Assembly: GCF_001888055.1 (NCBI RefSeq)
Contig: NZ_LXHZ01000026.1
Span: 90,134 to 154,133, forward strand
Direction of reading: 5' to 3'
From: Rappaport israeli
GTDB lineage: Bacteria > Pseudomonadota > Gammaproteobacteria > Cardiobacteriales > Cardiobacteriaceae
Length of the DNA: 64,000 nucleotides
Of the stretch, positions 24,789-34,551 are shown one piece after another. The stretch's first letter is position 1; every line of letters begins with the position of its first letter. Made by a program: the position numbers and the translations under genes. The notes under the pieces were generated by a model that saw only the letters and a program-made list of their open reading frames with translations, had not been told where the DNA came from and did no database searches.

Positions 24789-26229
24789 TGAGAGTAATAA
24801 GGCGTTGCGTGAGATTGCGCAAACTGAATATCAATATGGCTTTGAAACGCAAATTGAGCAGGAGACGTTGCCGCCTGGTTTGGATGAGTCGGTGATTCGT
24901 CATATTTCTAAGATTAAAAATGAACCGCAGTGGTTGTTGGATTTTCGCCTGAAAGCTTATGAGGGTTGGCTGAAGATGGAGGAGCCTGATTGGGGGCATT
25001 TGCAGATTGCACCTTTGGATTATCAGGCGATTTCTTATTATTCCGCGCCAAAAACAAAAGGCGATGCGCCAAAGAGTTTGGATGAGGTTGACCCTGAGTT
25101 GTTGCGTACCTATGAGAAGTTGGGGATTCCTTTGCAAGAGCGCGAGATTTTGGCAGGTGTGGCGGTGGATGCGGTGTTTGATTCGGTGTCTGTGGCGACG
25201 AGTTTTAAAGACCGTTTGGCTAAAGAGGGGATTGTCTTTTGTTCGTTTTCTGAGGCGGTGCAGGAGCATCCTGAATTGGTGAAAAAATATTTGGGGACTG
25301 TGGTGTCTTCGCGTGATAACTTTTTTGCGGCATTAAATGCGGCGGTTTTTACGGATGGGTCGTTTTGTTATATCCTGAAGGGGTGCGTTGTCCGATGGAG
25401 TTGTCGACGTATTTTCGCATTAATGCGGCGAATACGGGGCAGTTTGAGCGGACGTTGATTGTGGCGGATAAGGGGGCGTATGTGAGTTATCTAGAAGGTT
25501 GTACAGCGCCTAAACGTCCTGAAAATCAATTGCATGCGGCGGTGGTGGAGATTGTGGCGCTTGAGGATGCGCAGGTGAAATATTCGACGGTGCAAAATTG
25601 GTATCCAGGGGATAAAGAAGGTGTGGGGGATTTATAACTTTGTAACAAAGCGCGGTATTTGCGCTGGGAATCGTGCAAAAATTTCTTGGACTCAGGTGGA
25701 AACAGGCTCTGCCATTACTTGGAAGTATCCAAGTTGTATTTTGCGAGGGGATGATTCGGTGGGGGAATTTTATTCCGTGGCGTTGGCGCGTGATTATCAG
25801 CAGGCAGATACGGGTTCGAAGATGATTCATATCGGCAAAAATACTAAATCAACGATTATTTCTAAAGGGATTTCTTTGGGGCATGCGCAAAATGCTTATC
25901 GTGGGTTGGTGCGTATTTTGCCTAGTGCAGAGGGAGCGCGTAATTTTTCACAATGCGATTCGTTGTTAATTGGTAGTGAGTGTGGCGCGCATACGTTTCC
26001 TTATTTGATGACGCAAAACCCTACAGCGCAGGTTGAGCATGAGGCGACAACGGCAAAAATTGGTGAAGACCAGATGTTTTATTGTCTGCAACGTGGGTTA
26101 TCAGAAGAAGATGCGGTGAGTTTGATTGTTAATGGGTTTTGTAAGGATGTGTTTCAGGAGTTGCCAATGGAATTTGCTGTGGAGGCGCAACGTTTGATTG
26201 AGCTGAAATTAGAAGGCAGTGTGGGCTAG
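24781..26229 (+). CDS. sufB: Fe-S cluster assembly scaffold SufB, two frameshifts
   Basis: Core of the SufBC2D scaffold that builds Fe-S clusters. About 483 residues. Markers include [43 protein letters not shown] (the sulfur-accepting Cys), [18 protein letters not shown] and the C-terminal [11 protein letters not shown]. The frame breaks at CC 25374-25375 (one C short; CYIPEGVRCP restored) and at G5 25625-25629 (two G short or one extra; [11 protein letters not shown] expected). The start could be ATG 24775 or 24781. Confidence 0.95.
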
Positions 26230-26271
26230 AGTTTAATTTGTCTAATATCCAATATTTTAAGAGTAAAGATT

Positions 26272-27039
26272 ATGCTAAAGATTGAAAATTTGCATGTGCG
26301 TATTGAAGAAAAAAATAAGAAAATTTTAAATGGTTTGAATTTGCAAATCGGTGCAGGTGAGGTGCATGCGATTATGGGCCCTAATGGTTCGGGGAAATCT
26401 ACGCTTGCTAATGTGATTGCTGGGCGAGAGGGCTATGAGGTCACTGAGGGGTCAATTCTCTATCAGGGACAAGATTTGCTTGCTATGGAGCCAGATGAGC
26501 GCGCTTGTGCAGGGGTTTTTTTGGCGTTTCAGTATCCTGTGGAGATTCCTGGGGTGAGTAATATGTATTTTCTTAAGGCAGCGTTAAATGCTAAGCGTCG
26601 TTTTCAGGGGTTAGAGGAAATCGATGCGCTGGAGTTTTATGAGAAGGTGCAAGAGCGGATGAAGACGGTGAAGATGAAGGATACTTTTTTAAGCCGTGCG
26701 GTGAATGTGGGGTTTTCAGGGGGGGAGAAAAAGCGCAATGAGATTTTGCAGATGGCGGTGTTGGAGCCAACGCTGGCGGTATTGGATGAGACGGATTCTG
26801 GGTTGGATATTGATGCGCTTCGGGTGATTTCTGAAGGGGTGAATGCTTTGCGTAATGCACAACGGAGTTTTTTATTAATTACGCATTATCAGCGTTTGCT
26901 TAATTATATTGAGCCTGATTTTGTGCATGTGTTGGTTGATGGCAAGATTGTAGAGAGTGGCGATAAGTCGTTGGCGTTGTCGCTTGAGGCGCGGGGCTAT
27001 CAAGATTTTCAAGATGATGCGGGCGCATCGCGGGGTTGA
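26272..27039 (+). CDS. sufC: Fe-S assembly ATPase SufC
   Basis: A 255-residue ABC-type ATPase that drives the SufBCD scaffold. Walker A is [16 protein letters not shown], the signature is [14 protein letters not shown], and Walker B is [16 protein letters not shown]. The Q-loop lies in [13 protein letters not shown], as usual for SufC. The frame is intact. It overlaps the sequence just before sufD. Confidence 0.97.
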   Translation: MLKIENLHVRIEEKNKKILNGLNLQIGAGEVHAIMGPNGSGKSTLANVIAGREGYEVTEGSILYQGQDLLAMEPDERACAGVFLAFQYPVEIPGVSNMYFLKAALNAKRRFQGLEEIDALEFYEKVQERMKTVKMKDTFLSRAVNVGFSGGEKKRNEILQMAVLEPTLAVLDETDSGLDIDALRVISEGVNALRNAQRSFLLITHYQRLLNYIEPDFVHVLVDGKIVESGDKSLALSLEARGYQDFQDDAGASRG

Positions 27040-27041
27040 TT

Positions 27042-28174
27042 ATGACGCAAGCGGTATTAAATACATTAGAGGCAAATTTGGCTACGCATGCGTTTGCACA
27101 GCAGGCTTGGGCGTATTGGCAGGGCTATGGGGCGTTAAATCGTGTGGAGGCGTGGCGTTGGACGCCGCTTGCGGTGTTGCGCGGTAAGGATTGGCGTTTT
27201 GAGGCGACGGATTATCAGTTTAGTTTGCCTGAGGCGGTGGCGGAGGATTTTCTTTTTGCACCTAAATGGGCACAAGCGCTGTTGGCGGTTAAGGATTTGC
27301 CTTTTGCGGCGTTGAATATTGCTTTGCTGGAGGATGCGCTAGTTATTCGTGTGCCTGAGGGTTGTGTGTGTGAGGAGCTGGTGGGGATTAATATTAACCA
27401 GTTGCAACGTTCGTTGCAGTTTTCGCGTGTGCAGTTGGAGGTTGGCGCTGGGGCAAGGTGGGGTTTTGGTTGGATTTTCATTGTGGGGCGAATGGGGGTC
27501 AGTTGCCTGTGGTGCAGTTGGATGTTGGCGCTGGGGCGTGTGTCGATGGGGTGTTTTGGTTGGCTGGGGGGGCGCAATCGTTGCAGTTGGCAAGTATTTA
27601 TTCTCAACAAGAGGCAAATAGTGCGTTGCGGTTATCCGCGGTAGCAGAGGGGGGGGCGTTGTTGCGTGTGGATGTGGTGGCGGATTTGTTGGGTGATGCG
27701 GCGCAGTTTGCTTTTGGTGGGGTGCAGTGTTTGCAGGGTAATGAGGTGGGGGATTTCCATGTGCGGGTTAATCATCGGGCGTTGGCTTGTGAGAGTGTGC
27801 AGGCGGTGCGTGGGGTGTTAGATGAGGAGGCTCTGGGGATTTTTGATGGGCTGATTTATGTTGCAGAGGGCGCGCAACAAACAGATGCTAAGCAAGACAG
27901 TCGCTATATTTTGCTTTCTGAGCAGGCAAAATCGCATAGTGTGCCACGTTTGGAAATTTATGCAGATGATGTGCAGTGTGCGCATGGTTCAACGGTGGGA
28001 TATGTTGACCCTGATGCGCTGTTTTATTTGCAAAGTCGGGGGATTACTGAGGCTGAGGCGCGTCGAATTTTGATTTTGAGCTTTTTACATGAGGCGGTGG
28101 TGGTTACGCATGAGGAATTAGAGGCGCAGTTGCATGAGGCGATTAGCGATTTTTGGTTGGAGCGCGAGGGTTAG
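27042..28174 (+). CDS. sufD: Fe-S assembly protein SufD, one frameshift
   Basis: The SufB paralogue in the scaffold, needed for iron entry. About 378 residues. The N-terminal part (WTPLAVLRGKDW) is variable. The C-terminal core holds VPRLEIYADDVQCAHGSTVG with the conserved His, and DALFYLQSRGITEAEARRIL. One G is missing in 27467-27468; adding it gives GARVGFWLDFHCGANGGQL. ATG 27042 overlaps the sufC end region. The sequence is less conserved than SufB, as usual for SufD. Confidence 0.92.
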
Positions 28175-29379
28175 ATGTTAGAGGTTAAAGAGGATTTTCC
28201 AATTTTACAGCGTTTGGTGCACGGGCGACGGTTGGCGTATTTGGATAGTGCGGCGAGTATGCAAAAGCCCCGCGCGGTGGTGGAGGCGATGGTGCGCTGT
28301 ATGCAGGAGGATTACAGTAATATTCATCGTGGGGTGCATTATTTATCTCAACAATTAACGCTTGCCTATGAGGGGGTTCGGGCGCAGGTGGCGCGCTTTG
28401 TTAATGCTGAGCGTGCAGAGGAAATTATATTTACCAAATCAACTACAGAGGCGATTAATTTGTTAGCTTCTAGTTTGGCGCAATGGCGGATTCAGGCTGG
28501 GGATAAGATTTTGATTACCGCGATGGAGCATCATGCCAATATTGTGCCATGGCAAATGGTGTGTGAGCGTTATCAGGCGCAATTGTGTGTGTTGCCGATG
28601 AATGCGCGTGGGGAGTTGCTGGTGGAGGATTTGGAAGCACTTTTAGATGGGGTGAAGATTTTTGCATTAGCGCATGTTTCTAATGCATTGGGGACGATTA
28701 ATGAGGTGCAAACGTTGGTGACTCGTGCAAGGGAAAAAGGGGTGCTGACAGTGGTTGATGGGGCGCAGGCGGTGGCGCATATGGCGGTGGATGTGCAGGC
28801 GTTGGATTGTGATTTTTATGTGTTTTCAGGGCATAAAATATATGGCCCGACGGGGGTGGGGGTGCTGTATGGTCGCTATGCGTTATTGCAGGATATGCCC
28901 GTTTATCAAGGTGGCGGGGATATGATTTTAAGTGTGAGTTTTGAACATACTGAATACGCACCACCGCCTACGAAATTTGAGGCAGGTACGCCTCCTATTG
29001 TTGAGGTGATTGGCTTGGGCGCGGCGCTAGATTGGGTGCAGGCGCTTGGGCTTGATGCTATTGCGCGCCATGAACAAACCTTAGCAGAAAGCGCACGAAT
29101 GCAATTGCAAGCGCTTGATGGGGTGCGCTTGATTGGCGAGGCTAAAGCGCGGGCGGCGGTGGTGTCGTTTACGCTAGAGGGGATTCATCCTCATGATGTG
29201 GGGACAATCTTAGATGATTGTGGTGTGGCGGTGCGAGTGGGGCATCATTGCGCTGAGCCAGTGATGCGATTTTTCAGGTGCCTGCAACAGTGCGGGCAAG
29301 TTTTGCCGCTTATAATAATGAGAAAGATGTATCACAATTGGTGCAGGCGGTAAAAGAAGCGCAGGCGTTGTTTGCTTAA
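28175..29379 (+). CDS. sufS: Cysteine desulfurase SufS, one frameshift near the end
   Basis: A PLP enzyme that releases sulfur from cysteine for cluster assembly. It has 401 residues after correction. YLDSAASMQKPRAV, the PLP-binding lysine in VFSGHKIYGPTG (about 226) and the persulfide Cys in RVGHHCAEPVMRFF (about 364) are present. One T is missing in 29270-29274. The corrected end reads VPATVRASFAAYNNEKDV and stops at TAA 29377-29379. The start abuts the sufD stop. Confidence 0.94.
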
Positions 29380-29403
29380 GAGAGTTGAATGAGAGAGGCT
29401 GAT

Positions 29404-29844
29404 ATGAATCATTTAAAATCGCTGTATCAAGAGGTTATTTTAGACCATAGCAAAAAACCACGTAATTTTGGCGCGTTAGACGCCCCGACCCACACCGCGC
29501 GGGGACATAATCCTTTATGTGGAGACAGTTTGAAGATTTTTGCTGTGCTAGAGAATGAGGTGATTACGCAATTAAACTTTATCGGCGAAGGATGTGCAAT
29601 TTCTAAAGCGTCGGCATCGTTGATGACGGAGATGGCAAAAGGTAAAACATTGGCTGAATTTGCGCAGTTGTATGAGGCATTTCATCATGTGGTTACCAGC
29701 GATGAAGAAGTTTCAGACAATATGGGAAAATTGGCTGTGTTGGCAGGGGTGCGCGAGTATCCGTCGCGGGTAAAATGTGCAACGCTGGCTTGGCATACGC
29801 TAGATGCAGCCATTAAACAACAAGAGATAGCGCAAACTGAATAA
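29404..29844 (+). CDS. sufU: SufU-like sulfur-transfer/scaffold protein
   Basis: A 146-residue IscU/NifU-fold protein. The three ligand cysteines lie in GHNPLCGDSL, GEGCAISKASASL and RVKCATLAWHTL. The longer spacing between the first two and the SUF context point to SufU, which takes sulfur from SufS, rather than IscU. ATG 29404 follows GAGAGG; ATG 29389 is a possible longer start. The frame is intact. Confidence 0.92.
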   Translation: MNHLKSLYQEVILDHSKKPRNFGALDAPTHTARGHNPLCGDSLKIFAVLENEVITQLNFIGEGCAISKASASLMTEMAKGKTLAEFAQLYEAFHHVVTSDEEVSDNMGKLAVLAGVREYPSRVKCATLAWHTLDAAIKQQEIAQTE

Positions 29845-29930
29845 CTTGATACAAAAGATATGCTGGCGCTAAGTGAGTTGCTGTAAAACATTTTTTGACG
29901 TGAGATAAGCTTTGATTAAGGAGAATTGAG

Positions 29931-30285
29931 ATGGAAATAGATGAAGTGCCGTTTCAAAAAGATGTGCATGACCCCACACTTTCGCCGATTGAGCGCGATA
30001 TGATTAGCGCGCTAAAAACAGTATATGATCCTGAAATTCCAGTAGATATCTATGAACTTGGATTGATTTACGATATTTTGTACGACAAAAAACAGGTGAG
30101 GCGTTGATTAAAATGACACTCACGGCACCAGGATGTCCTGTTGCTGGTGTTATGCCAGATTGGGTGCGTGATGCAATCGAGAAAGTCGATGGGGTGGAGC
30201 GTTGTGAAGTTGAAATGATGTGGGACCCCCTTGGCGAATGGATATGATGAGCATGCGCGCTAAAATTGAACTCAATATGATTTAA
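29931..30285 (+). CDS. sufT: SUF-associated MIP18-family protein SufT, two frameshifts
   Basis: A DUF59/MIP18-type maturation factor that helps deliver Fe-S clusters. About 118 residues. VYDPEIPVDIYELGLIYDI is the family N-terminal motif, TAPGCPVAGVMPDWV carries the conserved Cys, and the restored end is DPPWRMDMMSMRAK. Two bases are missing, in A6 30087-30092 and C5 30226-30230. With both breaks no frame exceeds 60 residues, so it is easily missed. It starts after AAGGAG and closes the suf operon. Confidence 0.88.
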
Positions 30286-30312
30286 TTTTTTCTATAATGC
30301 AGTAACTTTATT

Positions 30313-30354
30313 CCATATTTTTACTATAGCATTTGCATTTATCCCATATTTTTA
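30313..30354 (+). repeat. Two direct repeats upstream of alaA
   Basis: CCATATTTTTA occurs at 30313-30323 and again at 30344-30354, 31 bases (about three helical turns) apart. Further on, TTTGCATTTATCCCAT is roughly mirrored by ATGGTAAATGCA near 30395. TATAAT boxes near 30381 and 30426 lie downstream. This could be a regulator site for alaA. The gap 30286-30472 holds no gene. Confidence 0.4.
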
Positions 30355-30472
30355 TCTCAATTTAAGAGATGTGCTAGCCTATAATAAAAAGTATGGTAAA
30401 TGCATGGTTGTGCGCGATTGTGCGTTATAATTCTCGCTTTGAGACACAATAGATAGGTAAAACTATAACGCT

Positions 30473-31693
30473 ATGAAAAAAATAGAAAAATCAAATAAGC
30501 TTGAGAATGTTTGCTACGATATTCGTGGGCCTGTACTCACTGAAGCGCTAAGATTAGAACGCTTAGGGCATAAGGTGTTAAAGCTTAATATCGGCAATCC
30601 AGCAGCATTTGGCTTTGATGCGCCTGATGAGATGCGCGAGGATTTAATCGCTAATTTATTAAATGCACAAGGCTATAGTGAGTCTAAAGGCGTGTTTGCC
30701 GCTAGAAAAGCGATTATGCACGAAACGCAACGTTTAGGCGTGCAAGGGGTAGGCGTTGAGGATATTTATATTGGCAACGGCGTTTCTGAGCTAATTATTA
30801 TGACAATGAACGCCTTGCTTGATAATGGGGATGAGGTGTTAGTTCCCATGCCTGATTATCCATTGTGGACGGCAGCGGTGAATTTAAGTGGAGGCGTTGC
30901 GGTGCATTATTATTGTGATGAAAGCAATGCTTGGAATCCTGATGTGGACGATATTCGCGCTAAAATCACACCGCGCACTAAGGCAATTGTATTAATTAAT
31001 CCCAATAATCCAACAGGTGCGGTCTATAGTCGGGCAGTATTAAAAGAATTGGTTTTGCTGGCAGAAGAACACGGCATGATTATTTATAGCGATGAAATTT
31101 ATGACAAAATTTTGTATGAAGACGCAATCCATATCCCCACTGCAACGCTAGTTAGCCAAACATTGTGCGTTACTTTTAACGGCTTATCAAAAAACTATCG
31201 CGCGGCAGGATTTCGTGCGGGATGGTTATTTTTATCAGGCAATAAAGAAATGGCAACAAGCTATATTGATGGACTAAATATTTTGTCTTCAATGCGACTA
31301 TGTGCCAATGTCCCTGCGCAATATGCCATTCAAACAGCATTGGGCGGTTATCAAAGTATTTATGATTTAACTGCTAAAGGTGGGAGATTGCGTGAGCAAC
31401 GTGATTTAGCCTATCACATGATTAAAAACATTGAAGGGCTATCGTTGATTAAGCCCATGGGTGCAATCTATAACTTTGTTAAAATTGATACGAAGCGCTT
31501 TAATATCAGTGATGATGAGCGCTTTGTGATGGATTTATTACGTGAAAAGCATATTTTATTGGTGCATGGACGAGCATTTAATTGGCCTGAGCCTGACCAT
31601 TTCCGTGTGGTGACATTGCCCCATAAAAATGATTTGGAAACCGCGCTTAAAAAACTAGAAGCGTTCCTAAAAAAATACAAACAGATTAGTTAG
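30473..31693 (+). CDS. alaA: Alanine-synthesising aminotransferase AlaA
   Basis: A 406-residue class-I PLP aminotransferase that makes alanine from pyruvate and glutamate. It starts with the family sequence KSNKLENVCYDIRGPVL. LVPMPDYPLWTAAVNL, INPNNPTGAVY, YSDEIYDKILY and the PLP lysine in FNGLSKNYRAAGFRAGW follow. This is one of the most AlaA-like matches in the window. The frame is intact, with weak G/T bias compared with the suf genes. Confidence 0.94.
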   Translation: MKKIEKSNKLENVCYDIRGPVLTEALRLERLGHKVLKLNIGNPAAFGFDAPDEMREDLIANLLNAQGYSESKGVFAARKAIMHETQRLGVQGVGVEDIYIGNGVSELIIMTMNALLDNGDEVLVPMPDYPLWTAAVNLSGGVAVHYYCDESNAWNPDVDDIRAKITPRTKAIVLINPNNPTGAVYSRAVLKELVLLAEEHGMIIYSDEIYDKILYEDAIHIPTATLVSQTLCVTFNGLSKNYRAAGFRAGWLFLSGNKEMATSYIDGLNILSSMRLCANVPAQYAIQTALGGYQSIYDLTAKGGRLREQRDLAYHMIKNIEGLSLIKPMGAIYNFVKIDTKRFNISDDERFVMDLLREKHILLVHGRAFNWPEPDHFRVVTLPHKNDLETALKKLEAFLKKYKQIS

Positions 31694-31728
31694 TTGTAAA
31701 AATAATTGAAAATATTTTGTTTGTAAGC

Positions 31729-31757
31729 TTGACGAGATTAGTAGATAAGCATACAAT
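31729..31757 (+). promoter_or_regulatory. Sigma-70 promoter of tRNA-Asn
   Basis: TTGACG (31729-31734), a 17-base spacer and TACAAT (31752-31757), 20 bases before the tRNA. Both boxes differ from consensus by one base. Confidence 0.75.
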
Positions 31758-31777
31758 GCGCGCTCACTTAAGGCAGT

Positions 31778-31853
<76 letters not shown>

Positions 31854-31873
31854 ATTTAAGTGAATGTTAAATT

Positions 31874-31898
31874 AAGCTGCAATGATGCAGCTTTTTTT
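31874..31898 (+). terminator. Rho-independent terminator after tRNA-Asn
   Basis: AAGCTGCA (31874-31881) pairs with TGCAGCTT around an ATGA loop and is followed by a T tract. Confidence 0.88.
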
Positions 31899-31933
31899 AT
31901 GCCCAAAATATCTCTAATAGGCTAGATAGCCCC

Positions 31934-31959
31934 AAAAACGCTAGCATTAAATGCTAGCG
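31934..31959 (-). terminator. Terminator-like hairpin facing left
   Basis: CGCTAGCAT (31939-31947) pairs perfectly with ATGCTAGCG (31951-31959) around a 3-base loop. The A5 run at 31934-31938 reads as T5 after the hairpin on the minus strand. No minus-strand gene is visible to its right, so what it terminates is unclear; an unannotated small RNA is one option. Confidence 0.55.
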
Positions 31960-32527
31960 CAATCGATGTGGGCGTGGAACGAACTTCTTGTTGCGCTATA
32001 ACTAGGGTGTTTAGCTTAGCTTTTGTTGCACTTTCTCATTCTGTAATTGAGCAGTCTGGTTTAAGTGGAAAAATATTCTTTTAAAATAACTGCTTTTTGA
32101 TTGAAATTAAGCATGGCGATATCAAAATAATCTAATTTGTTATAGTTACAGCACAACGAATCCGTAGATTTATAGCTTTAATGTCTATCGCGTGATTTTA
32201 TAATCCCTTGTTATGTCAAAGGATTAGGATGTCGGTTTACGTTGTATTCTTGCATCTGATTTCTAATTTGATGTGTTGTAACATCAATATTAAAGATAGC
32301 GCATTATTTAAATATGGGATTTATTTGGCATAGCGTATCTTGATTATCGTAAGTCTTGCTATTTACAAAAATAAAGCACGTTAATTTAAATGGTTTTATT
32401 TGCGTGGATTTTTTAGCTATATGTATTTAGCCGTCCTAGGGAAAGGGGGTAGATTTATCGCGATAAGGCGCAAATTGCGTTTGAATCGGTTACAATACGG
32501 CACTTTATTTCTATGATGGTTTAGCCC
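31960..32527. other. Gene-poor AT-rich gap between tRNA-Asn and ispB
   Basis: About 570 bases with no frame I can support on either strand. It contains a possible MITE-like element (31990-32157) in its left part. The right part ends with TACAAT near 32484, which could be a -10 box of ispB without a clear -35. Confidence 0.5.
31990..32157. mobile_element. Possible small inverted-repeat element (MITE or IS remnant)
   Basis: GTTGCGCTATAACTAG at 31990-32005 matches the reverse complement of 32142-32157 at 13 of 16 positions, enclosing 168 bases. On the minus strand the inside holds a short frame LNFNQKAVILKEYFS and another ending NEKVQQKLS at a stop, which could be transposase remnants. I see no clear target duplication and no second copy in the window, so this is tentative. 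Confidence 0.3.
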
Positions 32528-33496
32528 ATGTCTTCTACTTCAATTCAAATGTTAATTGATGAACAGTTACAAGCGACTGAGCGTTTAATGCAGGCTCAAA
32601 TGACTTCAGAAGTGCCTTTGGCTCAAATGGTGATGTCTTATGCGATTAATAATGGTGGCAAGCGCTTTCGTCCGATGTTGACGCTGTTAAGTGCGGGGTT
32701 GTGTGCATATCAAAATGAGCGGGCAATTACTTTAGCGGCTTTGATTGAGTTTATTCATAATGCAACGTTGTTGCATGATGATGTGGTGGATGAGTCAAAA
32801 ATGCGTAGGGGGAAAGATTCAGCCAATATCGCTTTTGGCAATGCGGCTAGTGTGTTGGTTGGGGATTTTTTATATACGCGCGCGTTTGAGTTGATGGTTT
32901 CACTGGGGGAGATGAGGGTCTTGGCGGTAATGTCGCAGGCAACTAATTTGATTGCCTCAGGAGAGGTGATGCAGTTGAGTAATTTGCATAATCCTGAGGT
33001 GGATGAAGCGCGTTATTTTCGTGTGATTGAGTTAAAAACGGCGGTATTATTTTCAGCAGCTTGTGAGTGCGCGGGGATTTTAGCAGGTGTTGAAAAACAA
33101 AAGATTGATGCATTGCGTCAATATGGGCGTTGTTTGGGCATGGCGTTTCAAATTATCGATGATTTATTAGATTATCATGGGGATGAGGCGCGTATTGGTA
33201 AGGCTTTGGGTGATGATTTGGCAGAAGGTAAGCCAACTTTGCCGTTGATTCGTGCGCTTGAGCGCTTACAAGAAGAAGATGCGACGCGTTTGCGTGAGAT
33301 TATTCGCGCTGGGGAGCGTGAGGCTATTGCGGAAGTGGTGGCGTTGCTTGCGAAAACAGATGCTGTGGCTTATTCGCTAGAGGTGGCGCGTAAGATGTGT
33401 GCGCAGGCGCGCGAGGTATTGGCAGTATTTGCTGATAATGCGTATAAGGAGGCATTGCTGGCTTTGGCTGATAACGCCATTGAGCGCTTGGCTTAA
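32528..33496 (+). CDS. ispB: Octaprenyl diphosphate synthase
   Basis: A 322-residue trans-prenyltransferase that makes the quinone side chain. The first aspartate-rich motif is LLHDDVVDES (about residues 82-91) and the second is FQIIDDLLDY (about 210). GGKRFRPML is the family entry motif. The ATG at 32528 is well placed. The frame is intact. Chain length cannot be read with certainty from sequence alone. Confidence 0.94.
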   Translation: MSSTSIQMLIDEQLQATERLMQAQMTSEVPLAQMVMSYAINNGGKRFRPMLTLLSAGLCAYQNERAITLAALIEFIHNATLLHDDVVDESKMRRGKDSANIAFGNAASVLVGDFLYTRAFELMVSLGEMRVLAVMSQATNLIASGEVMQLSNLHNPEVDEARYFRVIELKTAVLFSAACECAGILAGVEKQKIDALRQYGRCLGMAFQIIDDLLDYHGDEARIGKALGDDLAEGKPTLPLIRALERLQEEDATRLREIIRAGEREAIAEVVALLAKTDAVAYSLEVARKMCAQAREVLAVFADNAYKEALLALADNAIERLA

Positions 33497-33523
33497 ATGT
33501 TAGGGGAAGAAAGAAGAGAAAAA

Positions 33524-33600
33524 TGGTCGGGGAGACAGGATTTGAACCTGCGACCCCTTGCACCCCATGCAAGTGCGCTACCAGGCTGCGCTACACCCCG
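33524..33600 (-). tRNA. tRNA-Pro (anticodon GGG)
   Basis: A 77-nt tRNA on the minus strand with encoded CCA (tgg at 33524-33526). The anticodon loop ATGGGGT lies between CTTGC and GCAAG. The acceptor strands are CGGGGTG and CTCCCCG, which pair except for a U6-U67 mismatch. D- and T-arms are normal. Confidence 0.95.
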
Positions 33601-33708
33601 AACAGCTGGGCATTATAGTGAGCTTGGTTTTTTTTGCAAGTGTTTTATCTTTTTGAGGAGCTGGGGTTTTGTGGTGCAAAATTTTTAGGGTGTGGCAAGG
33701 AGATTAGG

Positions 33709-34458
33709 GTGACAATAGATAAAAATGCTTCATTATGGATTTCTGCAAATTGGGCTTTGGCGGATAAGCTGGTGGCGGGAACGACGATAACGCCTGCAAT
33801 AATGGCGCTTGAAGGGTTTAATTTAGCAGTGCATGTGGAAGATGAGATAAGCCGAGTAGAGGATAATCGTCGGCGATTCTTGCAGGCGCTTGGTTGTAAA
33901 GCAAAGCCAATGTGGTTGAGTCAATATCATAGTGATGTGGTGGTGGAAGCGGATGAGTATGTAGAAGGTGCACGTGCAGATGCGGCAATTGGGGGGAGGG
34001 GGTATTTTCCTTTGGTGCTAACTGCTGATTGTGTGCCAATTGTATTGGCTGATGAAACGGGTCAGCATATGGCGGTTATTCATGCGGGTTGGCAGGGGCT
34101 GGTGCAAGAGATTATCCCTAAAACGGTAGCTCGTTTGGCTTGTGAGGTTAAGGCGCTGTTTGCTTGGATTGCGCCTTGTATTCGTCAGCATCATTATGAG
34201 GTTGATGAGCGTTTTTATCAGCGGTTTTTAACGTTAAATGCGGATTATTCTAGATTTTTTATTAGTAACCGTGCGGGGCATTATTTGGCAGATTTAGCAG
34301 GGATGGCTCGTTGGCAGTTATTGGGTTGTGGAGTGCGTGCTGAGGCGATAGCGGATTGTGGGATTTGTACTTTTGCAGATAGGCGGTTTTTTTCTTTTCG
34401 CCGTGATGGGGGGCGTTCTGGACGTATGGCGACTTTTGTTGTGAATAAATCATCCTAA
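33709..34458 (+). CDS. pgeF: Purine nucleoside phosphorylase/laccase-like protein PgeF (YfiH)
   Basis: A 249-residue protein of the YfiH/LACC1 family. Members cleave adenosine and inosine, and PgeF also edits UDP-MurNAc-L-Ser errors in peptidoglycan precursors. The zinc-site motifs WLSQYHSDVV, LTADCVPIVLAD, VIHAGWQGL and WIAPCIRQHHYEV are all present. I chose GTG 33709, 7 bases after AAGGAG. The longer in-frame start at 33634 adds a Phe/Cys-rich piece not found in the family. Confidence 0.9.
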   Translation: MTIDKNASLWISANWALADKLVAGTTITPAIMALEGFNLAVHVEDEISRVEDNRRRFLQALGCKAKPMWLSQYHSDVVVEADEYVEGARADAAIGGRGYFPLVLTADCVPIVLADETGQHMAVIHAGWQGLVQEIIPKTVARLACEVKALFAWIAPCIRQHHYEVDERFYQRFLTLNADYSRFFISNRAGHYLADLAGMARWQLLGCGVRAEAIADCGICTFADRRFFSFRRDGGRSGRMATFVVNKSS

Positions 34459-34551
34459 AAAGTTATGGCACACAATGCAGAGCTCGCAAATTTAAATATT
34501 TTTAGCGTGGTTGAGTTTTAAAAGGATTAAGAGTGAATTGAGGATATAAGT

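Noticed and set aside
33324-33572. Minus-strand frame ending near tRNA-Pro, starting with a [14 protein letters not shown]-like piece
   Set aside because: A read-through of the tRNA itself and antisense to ispB; a common artefact.
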